64,000 nt of DNA from Gnetum montanum (Eukaryota; Streptophyta; Gnetopsida; Gnetales; Gnetaceae), in contig MNCI01003975.1 in the NCBI GenBank assembly GCA_015680685.1, positions 2,225,371-2,289,370 on the forward strand, in the 5' to 3' direction. Shown here piece by piece: positions 9,270 to 21,349 of the stretch; the first letter of the stretch is position 1; every line of letters begins with the position of its first letter. Made by a program: the position numbers and the translations under genes. The notes below the pieces were generated by a model. It was not told where the DNA came from, did no database searches, and saw nothing but the letters and a program-made list of their open reading frames with translations.

Positions 9270-11870
9270 TCTTCTTGAGGCCTATTTTCATCATAGTGGA
9301 GTTGGTTGGCATTTTTTTCTATATTGGTCATCCCAAGACCAATACTCCACCACATGACATGCCCTTTGGGAAGCTTTCTTGCCTACCTCTTTAGGAACTT
9401 CAATGTGATGTTGTGATTACACTTGTTCATGGATGTAGCTAGGGTTGTTGTGGAGACCTTGTTGCCTCATGCATCTGGATTAATTACTAGATATATTACT
9501 AATAAACCAATTCCTAAGACCACAGGGGGACCTGAAGATGTCATAAGTTCATGCTACCTTTTAGAGATTTGGATGATACCAGAGTATAGCTAGTACAATA
9601 CTAATAATACCCTAATGGTGATGCATAGATCCCACACATTATTCTAGAACCTGCCTAGCATCATGTATCATCGATAGGGGTAACCATGGTTATTGTAACA
9701 TTTTTATGGGTTTGGCTTGATTACTATACCTAACTTCATTAATTACTATGGTTAATGATTAGGGCTTGATAGTTAATGATCGAATCCTAGTAGTGGCTCC
9801 AATTGCTTTGGATGGATTCACCAAAAGTCCCCAAATTAGAGCTACTATGTATCAACAATTTAGGGGGGACTTTGATGAATACACTATCAAGTTCAACATA
9901 TCATACAAAGAGTGCAAGGATGACAAGATGATGCATAGCTGGTGGGTAGATGTTAATAGCATGAATCAGACCCTTGTAGATGGAACCTGTACATTGTAAA
10001 AGAAAAGTAAGGGTGAACACATAGCTTCTAGTGTTTCATGACATTAAGTGTTTTATTGCTTTTCTTAGTTTTTGAAATTACTCATATGGATGCTAACCTT
10101 TGGTTATTGCTTTGTAGGACCTTCTACCTCAGCTGATGTCACTATACCACTAGCACATTCACATCATGAGAAAACCCTCATCCTGAAGTTTGGTGATGTG
10201 GCATCAGTGTAGGAGTGGCTAAAGGGATAGATGCTTATATAAATTTAAGCAAACATCCAATGTATAGGTTTTTTTTTTTTGATGTATTTATGACACCTAT
10301 TTCTTCCATTGCCACTATGGAGATGTTGCATGTTATTGACTCCTTTAATGAGTAGGTTGGTCACTTTAGCATGATATTTGTAGTGTTAAGGTGAGCATTG
10401 ATGTTGGTGTTGGCCTCTTTGTGACTAATTTGGGGTCCCTGCTAATGGAGCCAAGGCTTCCATCAGGATAGTGAGGGAATCAAGCCATTGTGAGGAAGTT
10501 CTAGAATGGCTTGGTGTCAGCATGGACCACTTTAGAATTTTGATGGATAGCTTCATGAACACTAATGCAAAGGAATCATATCCTTTGTTTAGGTCTCATG
10601 CATTCCCCAAAATACTATCACAAAAGAAGGTAATCAGCCTAGCATAGTGGTGGACCTTTAAGAAGGTCTTGATGGAGGTCATCAAATTTGATTGAGCTAC
10701 TACTTTGGCTACTGGGCTTTGAGAGAAGATTCTTATACTCCATGTCGACACATCTATGAGAATATGCACTTTGCATTTTTTGTAGGTTATCTAAAGAGGT
10801 TCATGTAGTTCTAGTGGTGTATAGGAATGAGTGATGGGTTTCCCAAGACCCAAGCCAACTTTCTAGGCTAATGGTGTAGGCCCAAAAATCACCTGAGGAC
10901 GTGGATGAAACATTATCTATCACGACTAAGAATCTTGATGTTAGGTAGTACGAGTCTCCTAATAATACTGATGATGATGAGCCCTTCTCATTCCCTGCCA
11001 ATATCTAGGATAACAAACGATGGCACATGGAGGTTGAAGGGGTAGCTAGAGAGCAAATCAAGAGGCCTATAGAGGAGGCACCCCCAGCATTAGATCAACC
11101 TACCCTGAAGAAGCTTAAGTTTAAACTTAAGCCATCACATTAGGCATTCGCAGTATGCTTTGTTTAAATTTGGATATTTTCATGTGTTAAGATTTTATGG
11201 CTATTTTATGATTCCATGTGTTAATCCGTTTTCTATGTGATATGGTTGTAGACAAGCGTCAAGTTATAACAACCCAAGCTACTATAAAGGTAGAACAAAG
11301 GCATGTAGAATAGGCACTCCTAAAACAATTAGGGATCTCCAAGATCATAAAGCCTTTGTGGAAGCCCAAGTGGCTAACTTGGGGGAGTTATGGACCAAGG
11401 AGATCACTTGGGCCTGCTACTGGCATGTTGTTTAGGATAAAGTAGTGGTACTATGAGAGATGGCAGAGCAACATATGTAGATGGACCTCATCTTCCAAAA
11501 GGTTGAGGATTGGAAGTATCGTTGTGCTTGGGTCCTAGAGTGGGGCAAGACACAAAAAGCCCATAAGCATTAGTATAAGTTGGATTGCAAGGCTTATTTG
11601 AAATGGCTTAAGGAAGAGTCGGTTGAATGGTAGGAAAGAGAGCTATTCATTCAAGGGATCCAAGTAGAGAGTGCTTATAAACTCTTTGAAAGCACTCTTA
11701 AGGTGGACCAATCTCCTACTCTTCAGATCACAATCGTTGGGAATTGACCTTGGGATAGATTCGACATTCCTTTTGGCCCCAACGATTACCTCTTACCCCC
11801 AGTAGTGAGGGTGGGAATGAACCACCACTTCCTCCTCCAGATGCTACTCAGTTACCTCCTTTAGTTTAGC
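9270..11870 (+). pseudogene. Decayed extra ORF, opposite strand to gag-protease of element A
   Basis: Long coding-like stretch broken by stops and frame changes; function unknown. Recognisable pieces: around 9340-9650 a frame reading LFMDVARVVVETLLPHASGL; an open frame at 9766-9999; around 10880-11145 an acidic/basic stretch ending KKLKFKLKPSH and a stop; from about 11260 a charged, probably coiled-coil segment (LYS/GLU-rich), then a proline-rich end (PPLPPPDATQLPPL) near 11860. Intron-like breaks occur, with TTTGTAG at ~10117 and GGTTGTAG at ~11250. It runs against gag-protease of element A, which points left from 16.5 kb. Extra ORFs in sense or antisense are known from some plant Ty3/gypsy elements; placing this one there is my inference. 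Its last ~15 codons reappear at 27028 in element B, so it belongs to the family. Confidence 0.55.
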
Positions 11871-12184
11871 TTGTTGGCTATTTATTTTTGTTTTCATGTT
11901 CATGGCTATGATTAGCCAAAACTATGTTATGGATGGTTATTCTTTGGCATCATTACTACACACTATGATTATGCCTATATGTTATGGACATTTTAATTTT
12001 AAATTTGAATATTTGGTTTTATTTCTTTGGCTATATGCATCTATGTTGTAAACATTAAGAATGGCTATGTTGATGTTTTTGGTTATGGCTAATTGATGTG
12101 ATGAGAGATATCATGATAAAATGAATGTTTACTTGTTTTAGACCATTGCGATCATAGGTTATATTGTGCAATTATGGCAACATT
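11871..12184. other. Family 1 spacer between extra ORF and minisatellite
   Basis: About 300 bp rich in TTTTGGCTATG and ATGTTATGGA words. It is homologous to 27080-27410 of element B, showing that extra-ORF end, spacer and minisatellite form a fixed module. No gene. Confidence 0.6.
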
Positions 12185-12775
12185 GCTAGTTTAAGCTCTT
12201 GGTAGACCATCATACCAGTTTAATATCTTAGTGAACAAGAATGCTAGTTTAAGGTCATAGCAAACCATAGTGCTAGTTTTAGGTCTTAATGGACCATAGT
12301 GCCAAATTTAGGCCTTAGCGGTCCATTGTGCCAATTTTAGGCCTTAGTAAGCCATTAGTGGCAATTTAATGTCTTAGCAAATTGGTGGTGCTAGTTTTAT
12401 GTCTTAGTGAATAGCAGTGCCAATTTTATGTCTTAGCAAACAGTAGTACTAGTTTTATTTCTTAGTGGATAGTAGTGCTAGTTTAACATCTTGGCACATG
12501 ATAATGCCAATTTAAGGTCATAGCAAACTCTAGTGCTAGTTTTATGTCTTAGCAGATAATAGTTCCAATTTAACGTCTTTGTGAACAATAATGCTAGTTT
12601 AAGATCATAGAAGATCATTGTGCCAATTTTAAGCCTTAGTGGGTCATACAACTAGTTTTAGGCCTTAGCAGGTGATAGTTCTTGTTTTAGGCTTTAGTGG
12701 GCTATAATGCTAATGTTAGGCCTTAGTGGGTCATAGTGATAGTTTTAGGCCTTAGCAAGCCTTATTTAAAACATA
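12185..12775. repeat. 29-bp minisatellite of element A (about 20 units)
   Basis: Units are 29 bp, occasionally 30-31, with consensus like GCYAGTTTTAGGCCTTAGC followed by a variable ACCATAGT end. Clean 29-mers follow each other around 12300-12520. It lies directly downstream of the protease of element A in the protease direction. The same unit occurs at 1.0-1.4, 5.2-5.6, 27.4-28.0 and 63.7-63.9 kb. Confidence 0.85.
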
Positions 12776-12999
12776 AGTAAAAATAAAGAAAGGTTGTAGT
12801 AAATAGGTAACAATCCAAATAAATTTAGGCTACATGCATAAAATAACAAAGATGTAATAAATTGCAAAAGAAAAAATAAGGCTATTTGGCTATTGCTGCA
12901 TCTAGTTATAAAGGCATGGGAAGGTTAATATGAACTTCACTTGTGTATACTTTTTCTAATCTTTGCAAAATTAGGCAGTGAGTAAGACCTACTCTGCAT

Positions 13000-15900
13000 A
13001 AGCTTGTATTCACCATCACCTTTGCTTAAAATGTCAAAAGGGACTTCTCATAACGTATTGTTTCTTCTTGTTTTCATCAAGAGCTTCTTCTTGAAGCTTC
13101 ACTTTGGACCCTTGTTCTATGCCTACATTGTTGATAGCTAGGGGAGCTATGTTGTTATCATGAATGATGATTTCACCTCCCTCATAAGGAAGGTAAATTT
13201 CTTTATGGATGGATAAGGAGATAGCTCGTAATTGAGGCAACCAAGGTCATCCTAGGATCATGTTGAACCTTGGTGTCTCTTCTACCACCAAAAAGTTTGT
13301 GGTTGTAGGAAATTGTTCTCCAAATACAAAATCTAAGGAGATAGGCCCTTTAATAACAACTCTTGATCCATTAAAGGACTTAACAGCCACAATGGTTGTA
13401 GGGTTTACTTACTCAATTAAGCCCAAACATTCAATGATGGTGCATAGAATGATGTTGGTTATTACTCCATCATCAACATGCAGTTGATGTATTTTAAATT
13501 TTATTGTGAATGGTTATGAATAAAGGGGCAATAGTTACCTCATGATTCTAGTTATTAACCTTAATTTTACAATTACAAAATGTTAATGTGTGTTGACTTC
13601 CCTTCCCTTGGTAAGGGAGGAATCATCACTACATGGATGGCTTCCTCCATTAGCAAGGATATCCTTGCTAATTGGTATGGAGGTCAATATTTTGACTAGT
13701 TCCTCATGATGTGTGGTAGAAGTTATGATCAAGTCATATAAGCTTAAAGTAGTATTTTCCTACTTCAGGGATTACTTGACTTAGTCCATTGCAATGAGGA
13801 AGTTTTTGTCATTGGCTATGGTCTTGTTATCCCAATTGTGCTTTACTTCTATTATGCATTCCAAAAGGTGAACTTTGGCTTTAGGCAATGATTGTTGTGG
13901 CTCTTTTTGGTTGTTTTGGTTGTGGGCTTTAGTGTCCTCTTATGGCTTGCTAATTGAAGAAGATGGGGTAGAGGAGGTCATTGGTATAGCTAAAATGGGA
14001 GTGGGCTTTGGTGGACCCACTTCCTTTAATGCCTCTATTTGCTTGTCTCCCTTGTTGTCAAGCTTTTTGCATATGCTTCTTCCTTTCGTTGGCTGAAAAT
14101 TTTTGGTTGTTAATTATTGGTTGTAAGGAAGAGGTCGTAGCATTGGCCACCATAGGGGATTGTTGTGAAGTTGGTTAGGATATGGCTATTTGGGTTATAT
14201 TGGGTTAGTAGACCTTGATGACAAAAGGTTGCCTTGGAGGAATTCATGATGGTACTCTCATAATAAAGGGAGGTACTTAAATCATGAAAGGTTATCTAGT
14301 AGGTCTCTAATTGTCATCGATGTTGAATGCTGAGATAACATAGAAGCTATCATTAGCATTCAAATGATCTTTGTAGATCTACATTGACTAGTTTTGTGAT
14401 TGAACTAGGTTAGAAGCATGTAAGACCAATTCCACCTTATCTATCATCCTTTTTACGTTATCATTTAGTGCAAGGCAGTCTATATCATGACCAAGCAATT
14501 GATGATAGTGGGAATAGCTATCTAACTTAACTTATTTAACTTATTTAGGTAATCGAGTATCATCCTTTGTTGTCCGAGTAGGATCCTTGGCTATTTCACA
14601 TAGTTGCTCATGTTTTTTTGTAGCAATTTTGATCATTTGATTATGCTGCATGCATCCACTTTTTAATAGTTGGTCTAGAAACTTGAATGGCTTTAGTGGA
14701 AATGTACTATATCTAGACCTATTCTTCCTTTCGAAGTTAGGTCTACTTGCTATCAATGCAATGATCCCAAAAGTTGATGGTTTGTTACTGTGATTATTGG
14801 TGGGGACCTTGGGCAGGTTGACCTTCGACCCTTGGTTCATGATCTTGGTTTCTTTGGTCATAGTTGCTATGGTAGTGTTGTTTTATTTGCTATTTTCTTT
14901 GTCTCTTCAAGCAAGTTGGTTTTTATATGATATATAGGCCAGGTCATTGCTAGCCTTTGTGGCATCCTCTATGTTTTTTGTTTACAAGAATGCTTAGCTT
15001 AGGGACCGTGGATCAAGGTAGTAGAATTTAGACTTGATGAAGTCATTAACTGCTCCTTTGAATATGGCTAACAAGTGGGCTACAATTATGGGCTTTGGTA
15101 TTTCATTCAGTAGTCTATTCCACCATTGAATGAATTTCTATATGGGTTCTAAGGGCCCTCGCTTGACCTTCATGAGTTGGTCAAGCATTATGTTAGACTT
15201 GAAGTGATTGATAAACTAGGCTACTAAGTCTTCTAGAGAGGATATAGACCCTCTCCATAATGCATGATACTAATTGAGTGCTTTCCTAGTTAAAGACATA
15301 GGGAAAATCCTCATGCTAGTATGAGGCTATGGTTGCAAGAGTAAACATTTAGATTGAAAGATGATAATATGAGAATTAAGGTTACCTTCTCCACTATATT
15401 TGCTAAATTATGAAATGGGGACACTAGGAGGAAATGTCTAAGGTGGGACTACAGGACTTATGGGATTGTCTTGGTAGAAGTCCATAATCTTGACGATTTG
15501 TGTGGTACAGGCTTTAAGTCTCTTCAATTCCTCTATTAAGTCTTGGATCATTTGGAAGGCTTGATCTAGGCTTTGTGGTGGCCCCATATTCTATGAGGTC
15601 TATACATAAGGTTGTGGAATTTATTGTGAGGCTTGTGGCCTCATTATGGATTGCATGATTGAAGGAAAAGGTTGTGCTATGATTGTGGCTTGTGGATGAA
15701 ATAAAGAAAAAGATGTTTGTGTTGGTACATGAGCAAAAATGGGATAAACATGGTGTGTGATTCTTGTGTTGTTGGGGGTCTCATGGTGGATCCCATATGA
15801 CTAGTTAGAGGATTTGTGGTGGTAAAAGCCACCACTGATGGTTTTGTATATTGTGGTTACATTGCAAATGGCATTGATATGTTATAGTTTGTTGTTTATG

Positions 15901-16489
15901 ATATTGATTAAGTGTGATGTGTAGCTACAACTAGTGTGGGACTTGCCATAGCAGGGTGTAGACAATTAGAAGATGGTGGCACCATGCCCATGGAAAAAAC
16001 AAAGGCATTAGGGGAAGGTTTTGTGAGATTGGGGGATGTTTGTTAGAATAGCCCTCCAAGGATGTTTTAAATCTTAGATTATGCCCTAAATTCATCCTCT
16101 TTTTCTTGTTGTTCCCCAAAGGTAGGCTAGTTATCTTCCACCTCTATGGCAAGCAATTAGGCTAGGATGCTAAAATAGACATCATTAAGAGGAATTTGTT
16201 CATACAGGGAAGGGATGCACTCTTTTCCATCCCTATGTATGAGCTCAAATTCTCTCTAAGCTTTAACTTCAACTTAGGGAATTAGCATGTGTGTCTATAT
16301 TTTGGCACAAATGAAGTTATAACAATATTCATTTATGGCTACGAAATTAGGACTCTCCCCTTTGACTCTCAAAGATCACCTACACTCAATGACTATAGGT
16401 TCTTTGAGATCATACACCCTCATGACTTGTTGGTTATGATCCTTGGCAATTAATGTGAAGGGCAATTTGGTGGATTTTTGGAAAGACAT
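13000..16489 (-). pseudogene. Gag-protease of element A (family 1)
   Basis: Reads leftward. The start codon chosen is ATG at 16489 (MSFQKSTKLPF...), because the homologous region of element B starts at the same motif. An N-terminal region with few stops runs to about 16075. The Gag core lies at about 15000-15600, and a piece reading TFPLKPFKFLDQLLKSGC at ~14670. A zinc-knuckle relic follows near 14500-14450 (YSHYHQLLGHDIDC; first Cys lost). The protease has D-D-G (LHVDDGVITNI) near 13475 and FNMILG near 13260, then SIHKEIYLPYEGGEIIIH to 13034. There is no RT, RNase H or integrase beyond: the minisatellite starts about 200 bp on. Gag would have formed the particle and bound RNA; protease would have cut it. 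Many stops; not functional. Confidence 0.82.
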
Positions 16490-17498
16490 GGCAATAATGC
16501 TAAGAACTATGTAAAAAAAATAGGCTATAAATGTTAAAATAAGAGTAAATTCCAATGAATGAAATTTAAAAAATCTTAGAGGAAATGAAAATGGAAAAAA
16601 ATGATATACTTACTATAATTAGTAAGTCCCCTTTACCAGAAATACATGATTGGTAACGTTGGCTTCAAATCTCACCCAAGTTGGCTTCCCAAGTGCTTCT
16701 ACACTGGGTATGGCAATGGGGGAAAGAGGAGAGGTGAGATAATGAAAATCTCACACATTCTTATTCCAATGTTGGAGAGAAAGAAGAAAGTTTAAAGACC
16801 AAAATGGAAACTTGGTAGTTTCCAAAGATGGTTTTGGCAGGTTGTTAACTTTCATCAAAAAGGAGGGAAAAGTAGGCTTGGTTGGTATGGAAACCAAAGT
16901 TGGTTTAGTGACAAAGATTATGGCAAAAAAATTTAAATTTTTATTAAGGCTTCCATTTTGGCTTTGTTTTTAGGAATTCACAATAGATTTTTTGAAATTC
17001 TAGCACCCAAACCACTTGTAGCTTCCATGTTGAGGTTTCTGCCACAAGGGGGTGGGGGTAAAGATAATATTGTATTTCTTAGGAGTTTTGGCTAAAAAAA
17101 ATGACATTCAACTTGTAACAAAAGCAGATATGGTTATAAAATTGGTTTTAAACTTCACCAATGCTAGCCTCCCAACTACTTCCATGCTAGGTATGGTAGA
17201 GGGGAGAAAGAATGGGAGGTGAGATGATGGGAATCTCACACCTCCTATCTCAACATTGATGGGAGGGAAGGTTGAAAACCAAAGTGAAAAGTTAGTATTT
17301 TTTTCCACTAAAATTGATTCCAAGTAGTTGCTAATTATCTCAGCTTGGAAAAATGTGGGGCGGGGCGGGGGGTGTGGTGGTGGTGGGGGGGAAGACCTGC
17401 AACTTCCAAGTTACAGTTTTGGTTAAAGGGGGGAAAGACAAACATTGATTTTTCAAGGGTTTTGAGAATGATAGATCTAGCTATAGAATTTAGGTAAA
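16490..17498 (-). other. Leader (5' UTR) of element A
   Basis: About 1 kb between PBS and gag start, about the same length as in element B. It holds repeated TTCCATGCTRGG and AGGTGAGAT words related to the hairpin array at 5.6-7.7 kb. A G-rich tract at about 17356-17392 on the plus strand is C-rich in the element transcript. No ORF of note. Confidence 0.6.
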
Positions 17499-17518
17499 GG
17501 CCCTCCTTCTAGCATCAA
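17499..17518 (-). promoter_or_regulatory. Primer-binding site, element A
   Basis: On the minus strand it reads TTGATGCTAGAAGGAGGGCC. Equivalent sites are found in B (32763-32782) and F (46761-46780). All three begin like TTGGYRCTA after allowing for CpG decay, sit just inside an LTR end and precede gag by a leader. I cannot name the tRNA with confidence. Confidence 0.65.
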
Positions 17519-17529
17519 GAAAACCTACT

Positions 17530-18722
17530 ACGATTGAAAGCCTCAATTGTTGGAATGGAAACCAAGGATCCTTAGTGTAAGTAGTTCCCCAACTCTAAAT
17601 CCCTAGGCCTTCACAATAAAAATAGGATTCAAGGCACCTTGGATAGTTTGAAAAATCAACAAGGGACTTAAAAGATATAAAATGTGGAAATATAAATAGA
17701 TTTGGAAAATTCATAAATAATAAATTTAATTCTATTAAACACAAAATTCAAAACTTAAAACTTTATTGAGAAAAGAATAAAGAATAAGTTAGAGAAATGT
17801 GTATAAATGGTGTTTGGATGAGCAAAAGGGGAGTTCACTTGTGCAAGAGTTCAAAGCCTGTTGAAGTCAACATGATCTGGTCCATGATTTGGGTGTTAAG
17901 CCGCTCTTGATGTTATCAAACCTTCCTTTGCTACTGCAACCTTAGATTTGCCAATTGGGCCATTGCTGAAGGGGTGAGAAAGGTGGAATATTTGGATGCC
18001 AAGTTGCTCCACACTATGTTTGGAATCCCAAAAGTGTATTGTTAACATCAAAAGTTGACCAAATCTCAAGGTCTCTTTGCTTCCACGTTGGGTTTCAAGA
18101 GAATGCAAGTATGGGAACTTCCAAGAACTCTTGAGTACTTGAAAATGCCCTAAGTGTGGAATTGTGTCTATGAAAATTGCTTATGAGTGTTGAATCTTTG
18201 TCAAAAATTGATGAAGCATGTCCAAAAAATGTGGAACCTCTTAATGGTATTGGAGGTTGGCTTTTATAGGGTCTTTGGGCCATAAATGAGGTTGCAAAAT
18301 GTATATGATTGGACCGCAAATTGGCTTTCAAATTTAGGTGAAATGGGTGTCCAAATTTGGGGGTTTACTATATACAGTAAGTGCTTCCTTCCATGGCTAT
18401 TTTGTTTACTATAAATAGTAACTGAAGCACACCTTCCATGCTAGAGATGAATCTTTCACATTGAGATCTCCACCATGCTTGTTGAAGTGGCTAATCAACA
18501 TTGAAGTGCATGAATTAATGAATTTTGCTTCTTTTGACTTCCACATTTGGAGGAACTTTCTAGGTTGGGGAAAAAGTTTCCATGCTAGAAAGAAACTTTT
18601 CAAGTTTAGGGGAAAGATTCTATGTTGAAGGTAGAAAGTTTCCAAATTTCTCATTTGGTCTCCACATTGTAGGAGGGAAAGTCTTGAAACCTCCCATCCT
18701 TCCATGCTAGGGTTAGGTGACA
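17530..18722 (-). mobile_element. 5' LTR of element A (family 1)
   Basis: About 1.19 kb. The inner end is set where similarity to LTR 25803-27025 stops, next to the PBS. The outer end is set at TGTCACC on the minus strand (18722). TATA box CCTATAAAAG at 18261-18270, followed upstream by GGCCCAAAGA, is shared with the LTR at 25.8-27.0 kb, giving U3 of about 450 bp. A hairpin with 9-bp arms AAAAGTTTC / GAAACTTTT lies at 18582-18610. The U3 is full of TTCCATGCTAG words. No matching 3' LTR of A was identified to the left. Confidence 0.7.
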
Positions 18723-20040
18723 TCTACCTCTTTGCAGGTGTTTCTAGCATAGAAAAATGCATACCCGCCCCTNTGCCCCCCACCCCATTCCAAGCCCAAA
18801 TATAAACAAACACTAGGTGACTTTTTCACTTGGGGAATAAGGCTTTGACCACTTATGAGGCATTTTTAGCCTAAAAAGTATAAAGTATGTGAAATTGCCC
18901 ATTGTGGATTATAATTTTCACACTTACAATGAAATTTTGCCTTGAGTTTCATGGGGTGAAAGCTACATGATGAGAATTAATTAAAACATGCAAAATTTTA
19001 TGGTGTTTCAACCATGTTGGTTAATTCATGTGTATGAATAGGATGTGAATGATAAAGCTCATAATCTATGCCTCCTTTGAGGATGTGGTGCCGTTATTCA
19101 ACATATATAATGATACTTTTTTGCATGAAGTAAATTGTAGACCATTAAGATGATAGTAAATACCACTAATATAGAACATTTTTAACTTTAAACAATAAAC
19201 ATATTAACAAAATTAGTAATTGAGAAAAGCATTGAAAAACATGATAAAATTCATGATGGAAATAATAAGGCTATAGTTGTCATTCTAGCATTTGGTTCAT
19301 TTTCTTAACAAGTTAAAATGAAATTTTAATATTTTATTAATAAGCATAGTTCACTACTTAAGGGTTCAACATAATGAGAAATCAGGGGTCTAGCTACATG
19401 TCATAGTTTTGAGGCCATCACATGGATGATAGGTAAAGTAATCAAATAGTTGTGACTTATGATGTTTGTCACATGCATTGTTTATGTTATGGCATGACTC
19501 ATAATTTTAAATGACATGGCAATCACATCAACATTTGCAACCAATTGGAAAACCACATGAAACTAAAAAAAGCCATCAAAGACCATGATTTTATAGGATA
19601 AATAATGATGAAAAATGTGGTATTCTATAAGCATATACATACCCAATTCAAATGGCCATGGTTAACCATACCTGTTCAACATATGACTTAGCCCTCAAAT
19701 TTAAATCCTTGGTTACATATTAAATATAAATTTATAATTTATGTTAAATGTGTATAACAAGTGTTCACTAGATTATGAAATGTATCTTTGAAGAACTTTT
19801 ACATCAAGTAGGTTGAACTCATGGCAATATACTAATATTTGCTATAGTGCGTCTATTAAAAAAGCAAATGGTGTCAAAAATATCCTTTCATAATTTGAAG
19901 TCTTCTACCTATTTTTTAAAATGAATAAGAAAATTTCTTGATGTTAGTAGCTTAACCAAATTCTAAAACCTTGAAATACATCGTTTAAATTAAGATAGAT
20001 GACATCTAACAAAATAACTACTCTCTAATTTGATTACATG
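18723..20040. other. AT-rich stretch, nothing recognised
   Basis: No coding, LTR or repeat signature. A C-rich patch with an ambiguous base (N at 18773) lies next to the LTR of element A. The rest is AT-rich with short random frames. Confidence 0.4.
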
Positions 20041-20049
20041 TAATAAGTG

Positions 20050-20160
20050 ATAAGTGGCTTAATTGGTTAGCTTATTATCTTATTAATGCTTTGATAATTC
20101 ATGTATTATAATGAGGTGTCAAAATTTCTAGGTTTTTCACTCTTTGGTTCAAACCTATAA
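20050..20160 (+). other. Possible tRNA-derived SINE head
   Basis: An RNA polymerase III A-box match, TGGCTTAATTGG, is at 20055-20066 and a B-box match, GGTTCAAACC, at 20146-20155. Spacing of about 80 bp is longer than usual for a SINE. A related A-box with similar following bases occurs at 35474-35500, with a weak B-box far downstream. No tail or target duplication was found. Could be chance. Confidence 0.3.
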
Positions 20161-20273
20161 TTTGCATTTGGAAAACATATAAGAGGAAAATTGTCTTCAT
20201 TAGGTTGCATAACTTTTGTTTATTTTATTTATTTTGTTTATCATTTCTATGTTATCCTCATCCTTTTTTTAAG

Positions 20274-21145
20274 TCATGAGTAGTGGGTATCCCATACACC
20301 AAACCATATGAATCACAAGTGTTTACTAGTGATAGAGTCAAACTCTATAGACTTAACTACCTAAAGTGGCCAATATTCCTAATAGTGAATTGTGGGGTTG
20401 TAAGGTCATTGTCTTCTTAACTCACACTTGTGTCTAATCGGTACATATGGTCAAGTGTGGGTTAAGGTACATGATATTTATTTTTATATTTTCTCGTAAC
20501 AACTATATAGCTAAGTAAAGGTTGAATAATTAAATGTCTAATTAATTAACTAGTCTATTGATTAATTTATCCTAACATGGAGTAACCATTCCCACCTATC
20601 ATACACATCTTGAACTAGTATTAACACTACTAGATCATCAAGTGGCTATTATTGGACATACCAAATATCCATTGCCGAGATTACCAAGCATTAATGCATT
20701 ATGCTCAAAGTGGTTGTACTCATGTGTTTACAATTAATTATGTTAATTATCTAAGAACATGAATGTAAACTGCATAGAAAGTAAATTACAAGAAAATAGA
20801 AGAGAATATTCTATGTTTTTCAATGGATGTATGAAATCTTGATTTTATTGCCTTTCATGCTAATGCATTCAAGTGCATAAACACTCAAATAAAACTCCTT
20901 ATAATCTCTTAGATCCACCTTGTAAGCACTCAAAGGAAAATATTCTAACTCTAGAGAAATGAAATTGCAAGAGTTCAACTAAGGCTGCCAATGAAAGATG
21001 CCATGAACACAAGGGATGCATGCATTTATATAGGCATTGACTACATCAATGTTGATGTATCTACATTAACACATCCTAGCATGCATCAATGTAGCTACTT
21101 TAATTGGGACGCATCGACATAGCTTCTCTTATTAATGTTCATCAT
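20274..21145 (-). mobile_element. 3' LTR of element X
   Basis: 872 bp. It aligns by eye along its length with 34423-35329 and with the LTRs of Y (shared AATCACAAG, GTTAGTCCAAGG-like and AATTAATTA-type landmarks). On the minus strand it starts TGATGAAC at 21145. TATA box CCTATATAAA is at 21025-21034, leaving a U3 of only about 110 bp that contains repeated TACATTGATG / ATGTCGATG words. The plus-strand left end reads TCATGAG where the other LTRs have TGATGAG. Element DNA just inside (GTGGAGGTA on the minus strand) is a weak purine tract shared with Y. Confidence 0.82.
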
Positions 21146-21349
21146 ACCTCCACAATTGACTAAAAACTCATCCTTGAGTGAACAAAATTAAGATAGAATA
21201 TACTACAAAATTTAAGGTATGGAATTTATTAACAAATAGAAAAACTAATACATAGGTAGTCTACTAACTAACTTTGAGTGTCAAATTGTATAGTATTACA
21301 AAATAAGTGTCTCTTAGAATAAGATTGGACACTTTACAAAAGGTTTAAT

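Noticed and set aside
12185-12775. Regular 29-bp repeats considered as a CRISPR array
   Set aside because: Units are contiguous without spacers, highly diverged, and the surroundings are plant retrotransposons.
13260-13487. Plus-strand open frame (and a similar one at 28534-28824)
   Set aside because: Antisense shadows of the protease of elements A and B.
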